Part shown: positions 36,301-45,464 of the stretch, piece by piece
Position numbering within the stretch: position 1 is the stretch's first letter
Layout: each line of letters begins with the position of its first letter
Source: Branchiostoma lanceolatum
Lineage: Eukaryota; Chordata; Leptocardii; Amphioxiformes; Branchiostomatidae
Direction of reading: 5' to 3'
DNA length: 64,000 nucleotides
Assembly: GCF_035083965.1 (NCBI RefSeq)
Contig: NC_089738.1
Coordinates: 13,046,734-13,110,733, forward strand
The notes under the pieces: generated by a model
Seen by the model: the letters and a program-made list of their open reading frames with translations, nothing else
What the model was told of the DNA's origin: nothing
Database searches by the model: none
Program-made: the position numbers and the translations under genes

Positions 36301-38083
36301 GATTTAAGCACAGCATGACTCTGAACCAATAGGTTTCAGGTTTGATACTCACCATGCCCCAAAGTTGTGCCCTTTGGAAAGGCACTTTACAAGACCTTCC
36401 CTGACAATTGAGTGATGCCCGCCAAGCTTCTTCGGCGAATCTGTCAAAAAGTGTGGGGAAAAAACGTGGATTTGGTTCGCCGCTGTGCCAACATTGGCAC
36501 ATCTGCAACCAAGAGCCATAATTTTTTTATAGCTCTGAAAAATTAGGTTCTATGGGACATGTTGACATGCTTGAATGACTAGTTTCTATTATTGATATTG
36601 TACTATAACAGTCAATGGAAGATGCTATCAGCAGACTACTAGAGATCTACACCCAGGCTCTGTTGGGACTGAAAAGGAAATACAAGTTCACCATCTACGT
36701 CCACCCTGTTCCTCCTGTACTGGATCTGACGAGGTGAGTAATAAGATATTAGATCATTCAAACAAAATATGGAACTCATCGAGCCATCTCTGAATGATTA
36801 TGATAGTCAAAGTTAACAGAAAGCTAGAATTTTGATATGTAGTTTTACTCTTTTTTTACTTTTGATTAATATTTCTGCATGACTATGTATTCAGGGATCA
36901 TTATTTGAAAATCAGAATGAGAGAGAACAGATAAAAGATTGCTTAAAATTTCCTCATTTGAAATGAATTCTGTACGCAACATTACTCTCCAAGCAGAGTA
37001 TGTCTCGGGGTTGTTTTTTCTGACATTTTCTACGATTATATGTTTATGTAGTTAAAGTGGCCACGATTCCTTTCATTATTGCAGCAACTACTAGGGAAAC
37101 AAAGAATCGCAAAAATGTCACACACCCAAAACAAGGAGACTAAAACATAACCACTGTCTGCTAAGCACATTTTCATGTTTTCTTTGGACCCAGTGGCTTG
37201 GGGCTAGCTAGCTAAACGATGACTTATACTGAACATGACCACCCCCGCCTATGAAGATGTTAAATGCCCAAGCGCTAATGATAATCAGCTTCATGATAAT
37301 TACATTTCAGACCAACTGTGATGAAGTTTAACACGGCCCTGAAGTCCAAGGTTGAAGCCACGTCTGGTCTGCACTGGCTGGACTTTGTAGATGAGCTGCT
37401 GTGTGATCATGGGACCATGCTAGACTCAAAATTTGGTACGTTTGAAGTTTCCATTCTAGTTCATTCTTGAAAACATACATGTCCATTAGGGAAAAAAGGG
37501 TACTGGTACTACCTTTGTAGACCTATTTACAAGTCAAAAAGCAACATTAAATAAAAACAAACAAAATACTTGCAATTTTGTGTACTACATGTTTTGTATT
37601 AGTCAGTAAGTAAACACACATTTCCGTGGGGCACTGCTATTGCCTTTGAAATGTTTACAAGTCAAAAAGCAACTGTTACATTAAATAAGAACAAACAAAA
37701 AAAATTAAATCTCTTCCTCAAAAATTTGATGCACATGTTTGTACTAGTCAGCAAGTAAACACACATGTTGTAAAGGATACCAGTTTCACTTGTGGTTGAA
37801 GAGTCCCTATTCAGTTTGGTTTCTGATGATGAATTTTTCACTTACTTATATCCCTGAAGTATAAATGGAAAAATCCTTCATGAACAGGAAAAATTCAAAT
37901 ACATGATTCAACAACAAGATATCCTGTATATGAAGGTGATGATCCTCCATCTAATCCCAAATCTTTTCTTTTGTCTAAACAGAGTTTGACGGCACACACC
38001 TGCACCCTTGCTATGTGGAGACACTTGAAAAAGCCTTGTCTGAGGCACAGGAGAGAAGAACTACCAGTAGTCCCAGGAAGTGA
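27373..38083 (+). CDS. Ubiquitin-like / TPR / SGNH-hydrolase-like multidomain protein, 804 aa
   Basis: Twenty exons: 27373-27468, 27838-27920, 28186-28283, 28499-28636, 29275-29428, 29878-30035, 30223-30319, 30562-30682, 31206-31268, 31701-31903, 32328-32398, 32639-32768, 33037-33137, 33742-33906, 34618-34694, 35465-35575, 35954-36154, 36612-36733, 37311-37435, 37983-38083. All have GT/AG sites and compatible phases, giving 2415 nt. Residues 1-~92 resemble a ubiquitin/PB1-type fold (MKFYVHREDT..., ending DIFVMSK). Residues ~93-190 are acidic, Ser-rich linker. Residues ~190-540 are helical TPR-like repeats (e.g. DKAVKIYEQVNRLFP, DKALEYLRTAVEAFPDH, ATQLLEHAMQVEPSH). Residues ~600-804 carry SGNH blocks: GDSH at 607-610, FGEIDCRE at ~670-677, DGTHLHP at 774-780 (DxxH = D774/H777). 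A hydrolase or transferase role for the C-terminus is inferred from family motifs. The block III Asn is not obvious (Asp in GEID), so activity is uncertain. The start ATG has A at -3. I do not recognise a named family. Confidence 0.85.
27613..27780. repeat. Intronic ~50-bp repeat built on CTATTGACAGGATGT
   Basis: Four direct copies of CTATTGACAGGATGT (one with a G change) are spaced about 45-55 bp, followed by an inverted copy ACATCCTGTCAATGG. It lies in intron 1 of the TPR-SGNH gene. Confidence 0.65.
28745..29037. mobile_element. ~300-bp foldback element, copy 2 (intron 4 of the TPR-SGNH gene)
   Basis: The outer segments GTTTCAAGCAACAACCCTGG and GCCATATATAGCTGTTGCTT are inverted, and TGGCATACTGGCC near the start pairs with GGCCAGTACGCCA near the end. 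It finishes with CATTGCATGAGAGGAT, the inverse of the start of copy 1. Confidence 0.5.
29057..29232. mobile_element. CAGTC-terminus MITE in intron 4 of the TPR-SGNH gene
   Basis: Starts CAGTCAAAACTGGTCAGGTA and ends AGTTTGATTGTA, an imperfect inverted pair. The interior carries AACCACCTGGTGCAAGCAAC-type words shared with the copy at 54308. It ends 42 bp before exon 5. Confidence 0.55.
29682..29738. repeat. (GTTTA)n simple repeat
   Basis: Imperfect GTTTA/GTTAGTTTA array in intron 5 of the TPR-SGNH gene. Confidence 0.7.
30815..30992. mobile_element. CAGTC-family MITE fragment in intron 8 of the TPR-SGNH gene
   Basis: Shares CAAAACTGCCCAA, GACCACT, GGACAGGTGGT, ATCTAAGGGAC and GGCCAGGTGGTCCTTAT with the 21535 copy. 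Its termini are eroded. Confidence 0.5.
32450..32590. mobile_element. Second SINE-like dispersed repeat, copy in intron 11 of the TPR-SGNH gene
   Basis: Contains GTTAAAGAACCCACCACACA and CTTTCCCGGTATGAGTGGAT, ending in GGTGTGTTACACTTAAAGG and a CA-rich tail before exon 12. Confidence 0.5.
33936..34118 (-). mobile_element. Non-LTR retrotransposon reverse-transcriptase tail fragment
   Basis: The minus-strand translation reads LWTPRHGKRKPGRPAANYI..., then RDRDTWAAITTRDRR. This is the typical C-terminal end of LINE polyproteins after the reverse transcriptase. It is about 60 residues, 5' truncated, in intron 14 of the TPR-SGNH gene and opposite to it. Confidence 0.6.
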
Positions 38084-38171
38084 CCATCATAACAGGTAGT
38101 GACATCATAACGGGGCATAACATTTTTTAGTGTCACCTTCAGTCACAAAATTCACAACAATATACAATATA

Positions 38172-38388
38172 CTGTAAAAGGGAAAATGTTCGTTGGGATT
38201 TAATTTTTAAAACAGAGTGTTTGCTCATTATGTTCATAGGTTTTAAGTTCATGGTTGAAACTGCAATGAAGGGTTTTGATTTTCAATGTTAAAAAGGAAA
38301 TGCTCACCGTGGCTTCAAGCGTGCGTTGAAGAGGTCACCATAAAAAGCATGAGCATAGCACCACTGTTAACATTCCCCCTTTCTGCCT
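38172..38388. mobile_element. Degenerate CTGTAAA-family MITE in the TPR-SGNH 3' flank
   Basis: Begins CTGTAAAAGGGAAAATGTTC and ends near an inverted CATTCCCCCTTT, with the interior GGGATTTAATTTT typical of the family. It lies 90 bp after the stop codon, so it may be part of the 3' UTR. Confidence 0.5.
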
Positions 38389-39288
38389 TTATTAAGTACT
38401 CAGTATCAAGTGCATAGCAAAGTGTTTTACAACTATAGCAACATTACATGTAGTGCATTAGAGTTGTTTCACTACATTAAGAATTACTGACATGTTCATT
38501 TCAAAAAGAATTCAAACTTTATCCACTCTTGCCTTAGAACAAAGTTAAATTCTTTCAAATGGTTACTCCACATGTTTGGACATAGCAAATGTTGTAAAAA
38601 ATGTTACAATGTAATGATGATTTTACAAAATGACATATAATATCCATTATAAAACTTGAAAACACTATATGAAAATAGTATCATATGTACTTTTAAGATA
38701 TGATGTACATCGTCTCATGTTATCAAGTTATTTAATAGCAATTTAACATCACATAATGTTACGTCATAAAATGATGTAGTTGAAGGTGATACATGTAAAG
38801 TTGAAAAATGTAATGCCTAGTTGTACTATGCAACATTACAAAATATAGTGCTGATTGTAAGTTTCTGTGTCTTTGTTTTAATTTTTCTGTTCTGGATGAT
38901 TTATTTTAAGCCTCATACACCTATTTAACCTTGACAGGGTCATCTGGGACTCAAAGTTATTCAGACCTATATGTTATAATTGGCTTGTGACACCATTTCC
39001 AATCGTTTTCTTTTTTACAACTTATCCGTTCACTAATGCTACGGTCAAATTTGCACTGGTGCCCATCGAGGGTGCAGTCGGAAGACAAATGTGCCCCAGT
39101 AGACCGCTGAACACCGATAGGGTACCTCTCAATGTTCTCAATCTCCCAATAACATTAACAGGATACATTTTGTGTCCTTCACTCCGGATTTCAATGATCG
39201 ACCTATTTCAGCCCAAAATGACCCTTTCTATCGCTGTCCTTGGTGCTGAATTTGTCACTTCTATCAATGGCTCTCTATCTCTCAAATA

Positions 39289-39332
39289 TATATATACATA
39301 CATACATACATACTTACATACATACATACAGG
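39289..39332. repeat. (CATA)n microsatellite
   Basis: ATATATACATACATACATAC continuing with one interruption, in the intergenic region before the TRIM-like gene. Confidence 0.8.
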
Positions 39333-40515
39333 TTTATGAAATTTCCTCATTAATCATGCAAATTAGATTCTGATTTGCAAAATTATCATTTAGCCATATC
39401 AAGTATCTGACCTCGGGTGATATTGTGATATTGATGACCACAACAATCGCAAAGTTCTGTTGTTCTGGCAGTGAAAGATTAAAACCGATGTTCGTCAGGG
39501 GAATGACTTTACTAATCTACTGAAACTGTTGAAAGGAAAGGGAATAAGTTTGATTCGGACAGTCACGACAAGCTTGCGGGATGAGGAGGAACTTGCCGAT
39601 ATACGTCCAGAATGTGTTAAAGGAAATCGGCATTTCCTGTCTTTGAGTTTCCTTTTTCCAGAAAACTGTCCCTGGCCTGCCTCCAGCTGTCCATGAGACT
39701 AGTCCGCCTGGCTTCACCCCCCCCCCCCCCCTTTTCCACCTCAACTGCGATTTCATCCCTCCGCACGCCTCTTGTCGTAGAAGCGCGCGCGCTTCGGCGT
39801 ATTCGCCATGATATATCAGTCAAACGTCGACAAGGGCAATTATCGTCTGATAATGACGTGCGTATCATATGACGTAATTACCAAAGCTTTAGAAATGGGA
39901 CAAGACAACAAGTATTTGTAAAACGACTCCCTTTATTGTGCCATGATACTCGTGTGGTGTATACAAGGGAACTATTGTGTTTTGCAGTAGTTACGTTATA
40001 TATGAATGTTGACGGACGGACGGGACGTTACGTGTTTAGATGTTTTAAATTAGCAACGCAGTAAATAATTGGCGCCTGTGCAGCAGCACTTCATCCGTGC
40101 GTCAGTATTCTCCCACGGCGTCCAAGCCAACTGGGCGAACCCGGAAGCGGCGCGCTTTTTTACGCGGTGCCATATTCAATAGAGCTCATATGCGCTAAGT
40201 ATGGAGCATTAGGGCATTATATAGAACAGGTTCCCGTTCAAGCCATCGACATACCACCGGCGGTGTCAAGGCACAAGCGCACCCTACAAATGACTGTATC
40301 TATTCAGTGTGATGTCTGTGGGCCAAACAAACGAGTTGACCAGTTCTAATATGATGCGTGTACGTAAAACGGGAAAGACCATGGGAAAGTGATCAGCCAA
40401 TCATGATCAATCATGGGAAAACATGACGAAGAGTGCATCTATATAGCCGGTATAACCGCCATTCGACGTAACACACCAGCTTCGCAGGCACGCGGCGCAG
40501 GAGCAGCTGGTTTTA

Positions 40516-40815
40516 TTACGCCGAACGACCTGTCACGTCTAACCTTCGCATATCTAACTGCGTGCATTGTTTAAAGCTGTCTAATGAGGATGCTTCCATG
40601 GTACTTGGTTGCAACGAGTTCCACTCTACGATCGTTCTAGGAAAATACGAATTTTTGAACACATCAATCTTAGGTTGAAAAGTCTGATAGTTAAAGGCAT
40701 GGCTATTTCTTGTCCTTTTCTGAGCTGGTATTAGGTACATATTAGTCGGTACGTCCACCAGTTTACTAGTCATTCTGTACTCACCGCCCTCCCACTCTGT
40801 ACGCGTTAGTTTCAA
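40516..40815 (-). mobile_element. Non-LTR retrotransposon tail fragment upstream of the TRIM-like gene
   Basis: A 99-residue minus-strand frame includes LVDVPTNMYLIPAQKRTRNS and YFPRTIVEWNSLQ...SLDSFKQC, the conserved carboxyl end of CR1/RTE-type LINE reverse transcriptases. No upstream RT domain remains. It ends about 330 bp before the TRIM-like ATG. Confidence 0.7.
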
Positions 40816-41143
40816 ACCAGTCCGAACTTTGATTTACTGAAAATGTCACTATTCACCGGCTTTACGGGTTCTAGATATGTTCAAATACGACCTATGCTGC
40901 AAACTGAAAGTAAAACTAAGGTAAATTAGTACAAAATATGTGAAAATTCGGGAGATTCTCGGAGCTCTCGAAATCCACTGCTGCTCGCCTCCGCGCCTGC
41001 GCACTTTCCCCGTCGTTCACGTAGCGTCGTTCACCTTTGACCGACCGAAACCAGCTTCCACGAAAAAAGGTTCACTTCCTTTTGGAGTCAAACACAGACG
41101 CAGATCGGTACGTGCTTTTGTTCGATTCTTCTTAAACAGCACG

Positions 41144-43012
41144 ATGGCGAGTAACTTTGAGGGATCCACCAACTTTGACGACCACTTCCTGACGTGTCCA
41201 GTCTGTGTGTTGCACCTGCGAACCATCAATGCCAATGTCAACCACTTGTTGAGACGAGGAGTACAAGGTTTGCCGTGCCAGGCGTCTAGTGAAACCATGC
41301 CCAGGAGCGTTCAGGGCCAAGCCTTCCGCCCTAATAACGGAAACCGAGAAACTTTCTTCAGTCAGCCCCGAAGAGACGAACAGAGCCCAACAGAAATGGG
41401 TCCTGACGCTGAAACCCAGAGGCAAGTCCTACACGACGTGTTAGAGAGAGTGGAACCCCGAGCGAGAGAGGTGAACTTCGCTCTCAATGACGTCAAGATG
41501 GAAATGTTGGAGATGCCAACAATTTCCAAATCCGCGATTGAACAGTCCAACGCCTATTTTGATGACCTCATTGCCTTGCTTCGAAACAGAAAAGACGCCG
41601 CCGCCCAAGAAATTGTTTCAGTCCACGAGAGCGTCGGTTGGTCTTTGCAAACACAGAAAGAAGCGATGGAGTCTGAATTGGCGGGACTGACGAGGGCATC
41701 TGAGTTCTGTAAACAAGCGCTGGAACACGGCGGCGAGGTGGGAGAACAGGAACTAGAGAGGATGGTGGAACTACTGACAACTCCAACCGACCTGACATCC
41801 AAACCAAGTCAAGTCATGTTGCGGAAGAGAAAGTCAGTGGAGGATTTCAGAGATGACGTGGACGAGGCGGTGTGTGCCTACGCACAGCTCAGAGAAAAGG
41901 TGGACGCGTCAAAATGTGCAGTTCAGATCGAACTCGAGCCTGCCGTTGTAGGATTTCTAAAAGTCTCCCAACTCAAGACAGTTGACAGATACGGGCGCCC
42001 GTGTGTTGTGCCTGCAGGTAACATCACAGCCATCTTGAAGGACCCCTCGGGTGAGAGGATACCAACTCACCTGAAGGAGAAGACCAGGGGAGGGTGCAAG
42101 TGGGAGATCTCCTACACACCCGCGAAGGTCACGGGCAATCACCGCTTAGAAGTGGCGGTAAACGGACGGCTTGTGGCGGGAAGTCCGTTCGATGTGTGTG
42201 TGGAAAGCAGCCACAGACCAGTCTTCACGGTGGGATCCGTTACTGAGGTGAAAGACCTTCCCCATCCCACAGATGTAGCAGTGGACATGCTCGGCAACAT
42301 CGCAGTCGTGGAGGAAGCGAACAAGAGGGTCCAGATTTTCGATGTCAAGACCAGTCGGCCACTCCACAGTTTCGCGGTGGATGTTGGTTTCGGTGGGAGT
42401 CCGTGCTGTATTGACATGGACTCAAATGGACGATTCTTTGTGACGTCAGACGGTCAAAACCAAGCCGTCAGGGTGTACTCACAGGATGGAGAACTTGTAG
42501 AGACGTTGAGGACTGGCTACGTGAGGAGTCCGTTTGGAGTGACAGTTCTGAGGGACGGCCGCATGGTGGTGGCGGACACCAAAAGGCAGTCGTGTCTTCT
42601 CCTGCAGCCTGATGGGAGCCTCATCCGGGAGATCGGCAAGGGCTACTTACGGTACCCCTGGTTCACAGCAGTGGACGAGTCACGTGGCCTGGTCTTTGTC
42701 AGCGATCACAGCGCCCATAAAGTATTGGTGTTTGACCTCGAGGGGAAATTCAAGGTCGGCTTCGGTAAAAAGGGCGAGAAAGACGGCGAGTTTCAGAATC
42801 CGTCAGGGATAGCATTAGACCTGGCGGGTAATGTCCTGGTGGTGAGCCGTCTTGACGGCCGTCTGCAGGTGTTCAGGCCGGACGGGAGGTATCTAAGAAC
42901 GGTGGTCAGGATCAGAGGAGGCCACCCCATGGGGATCGTCCTGACGTCGGATGGCTACATAGCTGTGGCGTGCAGCTGGGGAAATCAGACCGAGTTTTAC
43001 AAGTACAACTAA
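41144..43012 (+). CDS. Intronless TRIM-like protein: coiled coil, filamin repeat, NHL propeller; RING mostly missing
   Basis: A 622-residue single-exon reading frame. The ATG at 41144 has a good context (A at -3, G at +4). The frame is open further upstream but offers no ATG there, so this start is preferred. Residues 11-21 read FDDHFLTCPVC, the usual opening of a TRIM RING finger, but no cross-braced Cys/His pattern follows and no B-box is seen. Residues ~90-255 form a coiled coil (BBC region). Residues ~258-353 are a filamin/ABP280 Ig-like repeat (AVQIELEPAVVGF... to GSPFDVCV). Residues ~362-622 form a six-bladed NHL beta-propeller (e.g. FQNPSGIALDLAGNVLVV). This layout matches TRIM2/3/71-type proteins, which use NHL propellers to bind RNA or protein partners. 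Without a RING, ubiquitin-ligase activity is unlikely; a scaffold role is an inference. Lack of introns suggests retroposition of an ancestor. The open frame is clean, so it is not a decayed copy. Confidence 0.9.
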   Translation: MASNFEGSTNFDDHFLTCPVCVLHLRTINANVNHLLRRGVQGLPCQASSETMPRSVQGQAFRPNNGNRETFFSQPRRDEQSPTEMGPDAETQRQVLHDVLERVEPRAREVNFALNDVKMEMLEMPTISKSAIEQSNAYFDDLIALLRNRKDAAAQEIVSVHESVGWSLQTQKEAMESELAGLTRASEFCKQALEHGGEVGEQELERMVELLTTPTDLTSKPSQVMLRKRKSVEDFRDDVDEAVCAYAQLREKVDASKCAVQIELEPAVVGFLKVSQLKTVDRYGRPCVVPAGNITAILKDPSGERIPTHLKEKTRGGCKWEISYTPAKVTGNHRLEVAVNGRLVAGSPFDVCVESSHRPVFTVGSVTEVKDLPHPTDVAVDMLGNIAVVEEANKRVQIFDVKTSRPLHSFAVDVGFGGSPCCIDMDSNGRFFVTSDGQNQAVRVYSQDGELVETLRTGYVRSPFGVTVLRDGRMVVADTKRQSCLLLQPDGSLIREIGKGYLRYPWFTAVDESRGLVFVSDHSAHKVLVFDLEGKFKVGFGKKGEKDGEFQNPSGIALDLAGNVLVVSRLDGRLQVFRPDGRYLRTVVRIRGGHPMGIVLTSDGYIAVACSWGNQTEFYKYN

Positions 43013-43884
43013 CTTCTGTACTGCTTACCGCGCTCATGGACGAGGTGACAGCCAATGACAAAACTTTGACAAATATATTTTGCACTGCTAATACTGGAGG
43101 GGCAAAATCAATGCCTTACAACAACCAAGGGCTAGGACAACGCAACAAACAAGCAATGATTGATATCCCACTGAAGAAAGAGACAATAGACATAGAAAAA
43201 TAGAGAGCTACACCCGAGCAAATCAAGAGCACAGTACAATGAAAGTTTAACTTAGCTGGTGATAGATTGACAAAAATGGAACAAGTGTTCTCAGAGGCCT
43301 TTCCGTGGACACCACATGGTATGTGCTGTCGGGAAAGATGTTTTGAACAGCCCCGGTCAACAAAACATTCTTCTTGTAACCAAGGAGGTTTGATTAAACC
43401 TCCTTGTTGTAACGCACAGTAATCCCAAGCTGCACCAAAAGAACTTTGGACACACAGTTCAGCTCAGGCAGGTCTACAAAACAAATCCCTGAGAACCGTG
43501 TTTACGAAACTTTCTGTCTCTGGTGACAAGCGGCTAAACAATGGCGTTCAAGCGTACAAACACCGGAAACATCATTCCGGCTAATGATGTCATTTCTGGT
43601 TTCTTGCTAGTTACACGTCGTGTACATTTTTCAGTGGCGGGGCGTTCAAATTTTGTATATAATGGGAGAACCGAGTTTATATTTCGTAAACGTATAGGGT
43701 TACTGACTATTATATACTGTAATTAGTTACGATGAGATTATGTTGTCTTTAAGTGCCATATACACTTTAAGGTTGTTTTTGTGTGTGGTGTACAAAATGT
43801 ATTTCAAATACTAGTAATACTACATGTATGTGGTTGTTCTCAGTAACTTTGGAATATAACATGGTGGTGATGTAGTGAGTGTTT
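43013..43884. other. 3' flank of the TRIM-like gene
   Basis: About 0.9 kb with no coding signal and no tandem repeats; presumably 3' UTR followed by intergenic sequence. A short inverted pair CAAGGAGGTTTGA/TTAAACCTCCTTG lies at about 43381-43405. Confidence 0.35.
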
Positions 43885-44454
43885 TTTAAGTTACAAAACT
43901 CTGTGTGTGTAGCTGTAGAGGTCTACATCGTGGTTTTGTTTCTACCAGGCTGCATACTTGTACCTATCAAGCATACAGCATTCTATCCCACTTGAACAAA
44001 TCAAATGTTACGTTTGTGACCCCATTCTTCACACTGCAGCAGCGACACCTAGCTGCAGTGCGATATAGAACCAGCTTGCATTACCAATAGGAAGGTGACA
44101 GACGTTATAAGACGGTTGTCGAAACATCGGCTAAAGTCTAATTCTATGGCTGCATAGGGTATATAGACATTTTTATCCAAATATTGTTCATCATGTAATG
44201 ACATGTTGCTACTTTTGTTATTTTGTAACTTGTAAGGTCAGTTTGGCTTTTGTGCTGGTATCTTGTTTTGAGAGATAGGAAATGCCATGGATGCAGCATT
44301 TATGGATTTCTAGTTCTGTAGACTAGAGAATTCTGGACATTTTTACGCGCTATTGTGTCTGTTTGTGTCCTTGCAATTAGCCATGCATGGGACACGAGTT
44401 TGCAATAAACAAATAAATGTATAAATGAAATTGCAGTCATTTATCAGTATTAGA

Positions 44455-44890
44455 ATTATAGCTGTTTCTCATTCATTATGCAAAATAGGTCCTCATTAGT
44501 ATATTTTTTTCCTCTCTTCGTCAGTTACAAATGTCACATGTTGGAATAATCCAATCATGGAGCAGTTTTATGAAATTGCTCTCATTAATCATGCGAATTA
44601 GATTCTGATTTGCATAATTGGCATTCTATTATACCCAGCATTACTTAACCTATTTTCCTATGAAAAATCTTGATGATTCGTCAACCGCACCTTGAGCTAT
44701 ATCATTTTCTCATTCATTATGCAAGTTAGGTCTTAATTTGTATATTTGATACCTATCAATATTTCTCTCAGTAACATTTGTACCATGTTTCAGAGTCCTA
44801 TCATGAAATGCAGAGAACGTATAAACTTTCCTCATTAATTATGAAAATTAGATAATGATTTGCATGATAAGTATCAAATCATGAAGTTCA
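44455..44890. repeat. Tandem ~120-bp repeat with octamer palindromes upstream of hydrolase gene 1
   Basis: ATTATGCAAAATAGG, AATCATGCGAATTAGATTC/TGATTTGCATAATTGG, ATTATGCAAGTTAGG and AATTATGAAAATTAG/ATGATTTGCAT recur every ~110-130 bp. The orthologous block upstream of gene 2 is at about 48760-49180. Related palindromes occur at 39340-39385 and 51005-51150. Confidence 0.6.
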
Positions 44891-45464
44891 CAGTAACTCC
44901 GCCAAGAGACGCGACTAAGTGATTGGCCAATTGTCCGGAGATTTTAGGTCTCTTTGTTCACACTGTATTTTTTGTTTGCTTGCGGCCTGGGTCCACAACG
45001 CACGGCTGCTTTGCAAGGCACATATGTAAGTTATAACACTATTGTTTCATAGTGCTAAATATGGTAAAAACTGCGGAATTTTAGTCTTTAGGGATGTTAG
45101 ATAATGTGATCCTACTGCAGGCCGTCAAGTTTTGCGCATGCAAATCAAATATTGTTTCATTAACCAAAGAACTAGCTAGTCGACCTGTTTCATCTTTAGA
45201 CCCAGTTCCAAGTGGAGCCTGACAGGGGAACAGAGGTCAAAGTCCATTCCAACCAGCTGCATGCAGAATCATTGTATAAACATTTCATAAGGAAAGATCA
45301 GTTATTATATATCATATTATCTTTTTAAGGCAGTTATTGCCACACCGAAAGGTCACATATGTGAAGTATTTGTCTTGTTTCGTTGTACTTTTTTTCCACG
45401 CTGCCAATCTTTGATTTAACAGTTTGAGGATCTTATGTCACTTGTTTGTGTTTATAGATTAACG

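Larger units (their letters stand above)
38084..40515. other. 3' flank of the TPR-SGNH gene and intergenic sequence
   Basis: AT-rich 3' UTR candidate sequence to about 38.95 kb, in which I see no clean AATAAA. It holds the MITE at 38172, a CATA microsatellite, an ATGCAAATTAGA...ATTTGC palindrome at ~39340-39385, a C run near 39717-39730, and a GC-richer stretch 39760-40350. A TATATAG word lies near 40441. Nothing looks coding except the LINE tail that follows. Confidence 0.4.

Noticed and set aside
38987-39373. 128-codon open frame in the intergenic region
   Set aside because: Runs into the CATA microsatellite, shows no domain, and has no splice or promoter context.
41105-41142. Possible 5' intron between GTACGT and CTTAAACAG just before the TRIM-like ATG
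   Set aside because: Only about 32 bp between the sites, too short for a spliceosomal intron; the acceptor might still serve an upstream exon.
40940-41143. N-terminal extension of the TRIM-like frame by 68 codons
   Set aside because: Begins at GTG rather than ATG, reads as low-information Arg/Pro-rich sequence, and the downstream ATG has strong context at the start of the RING-like motif.
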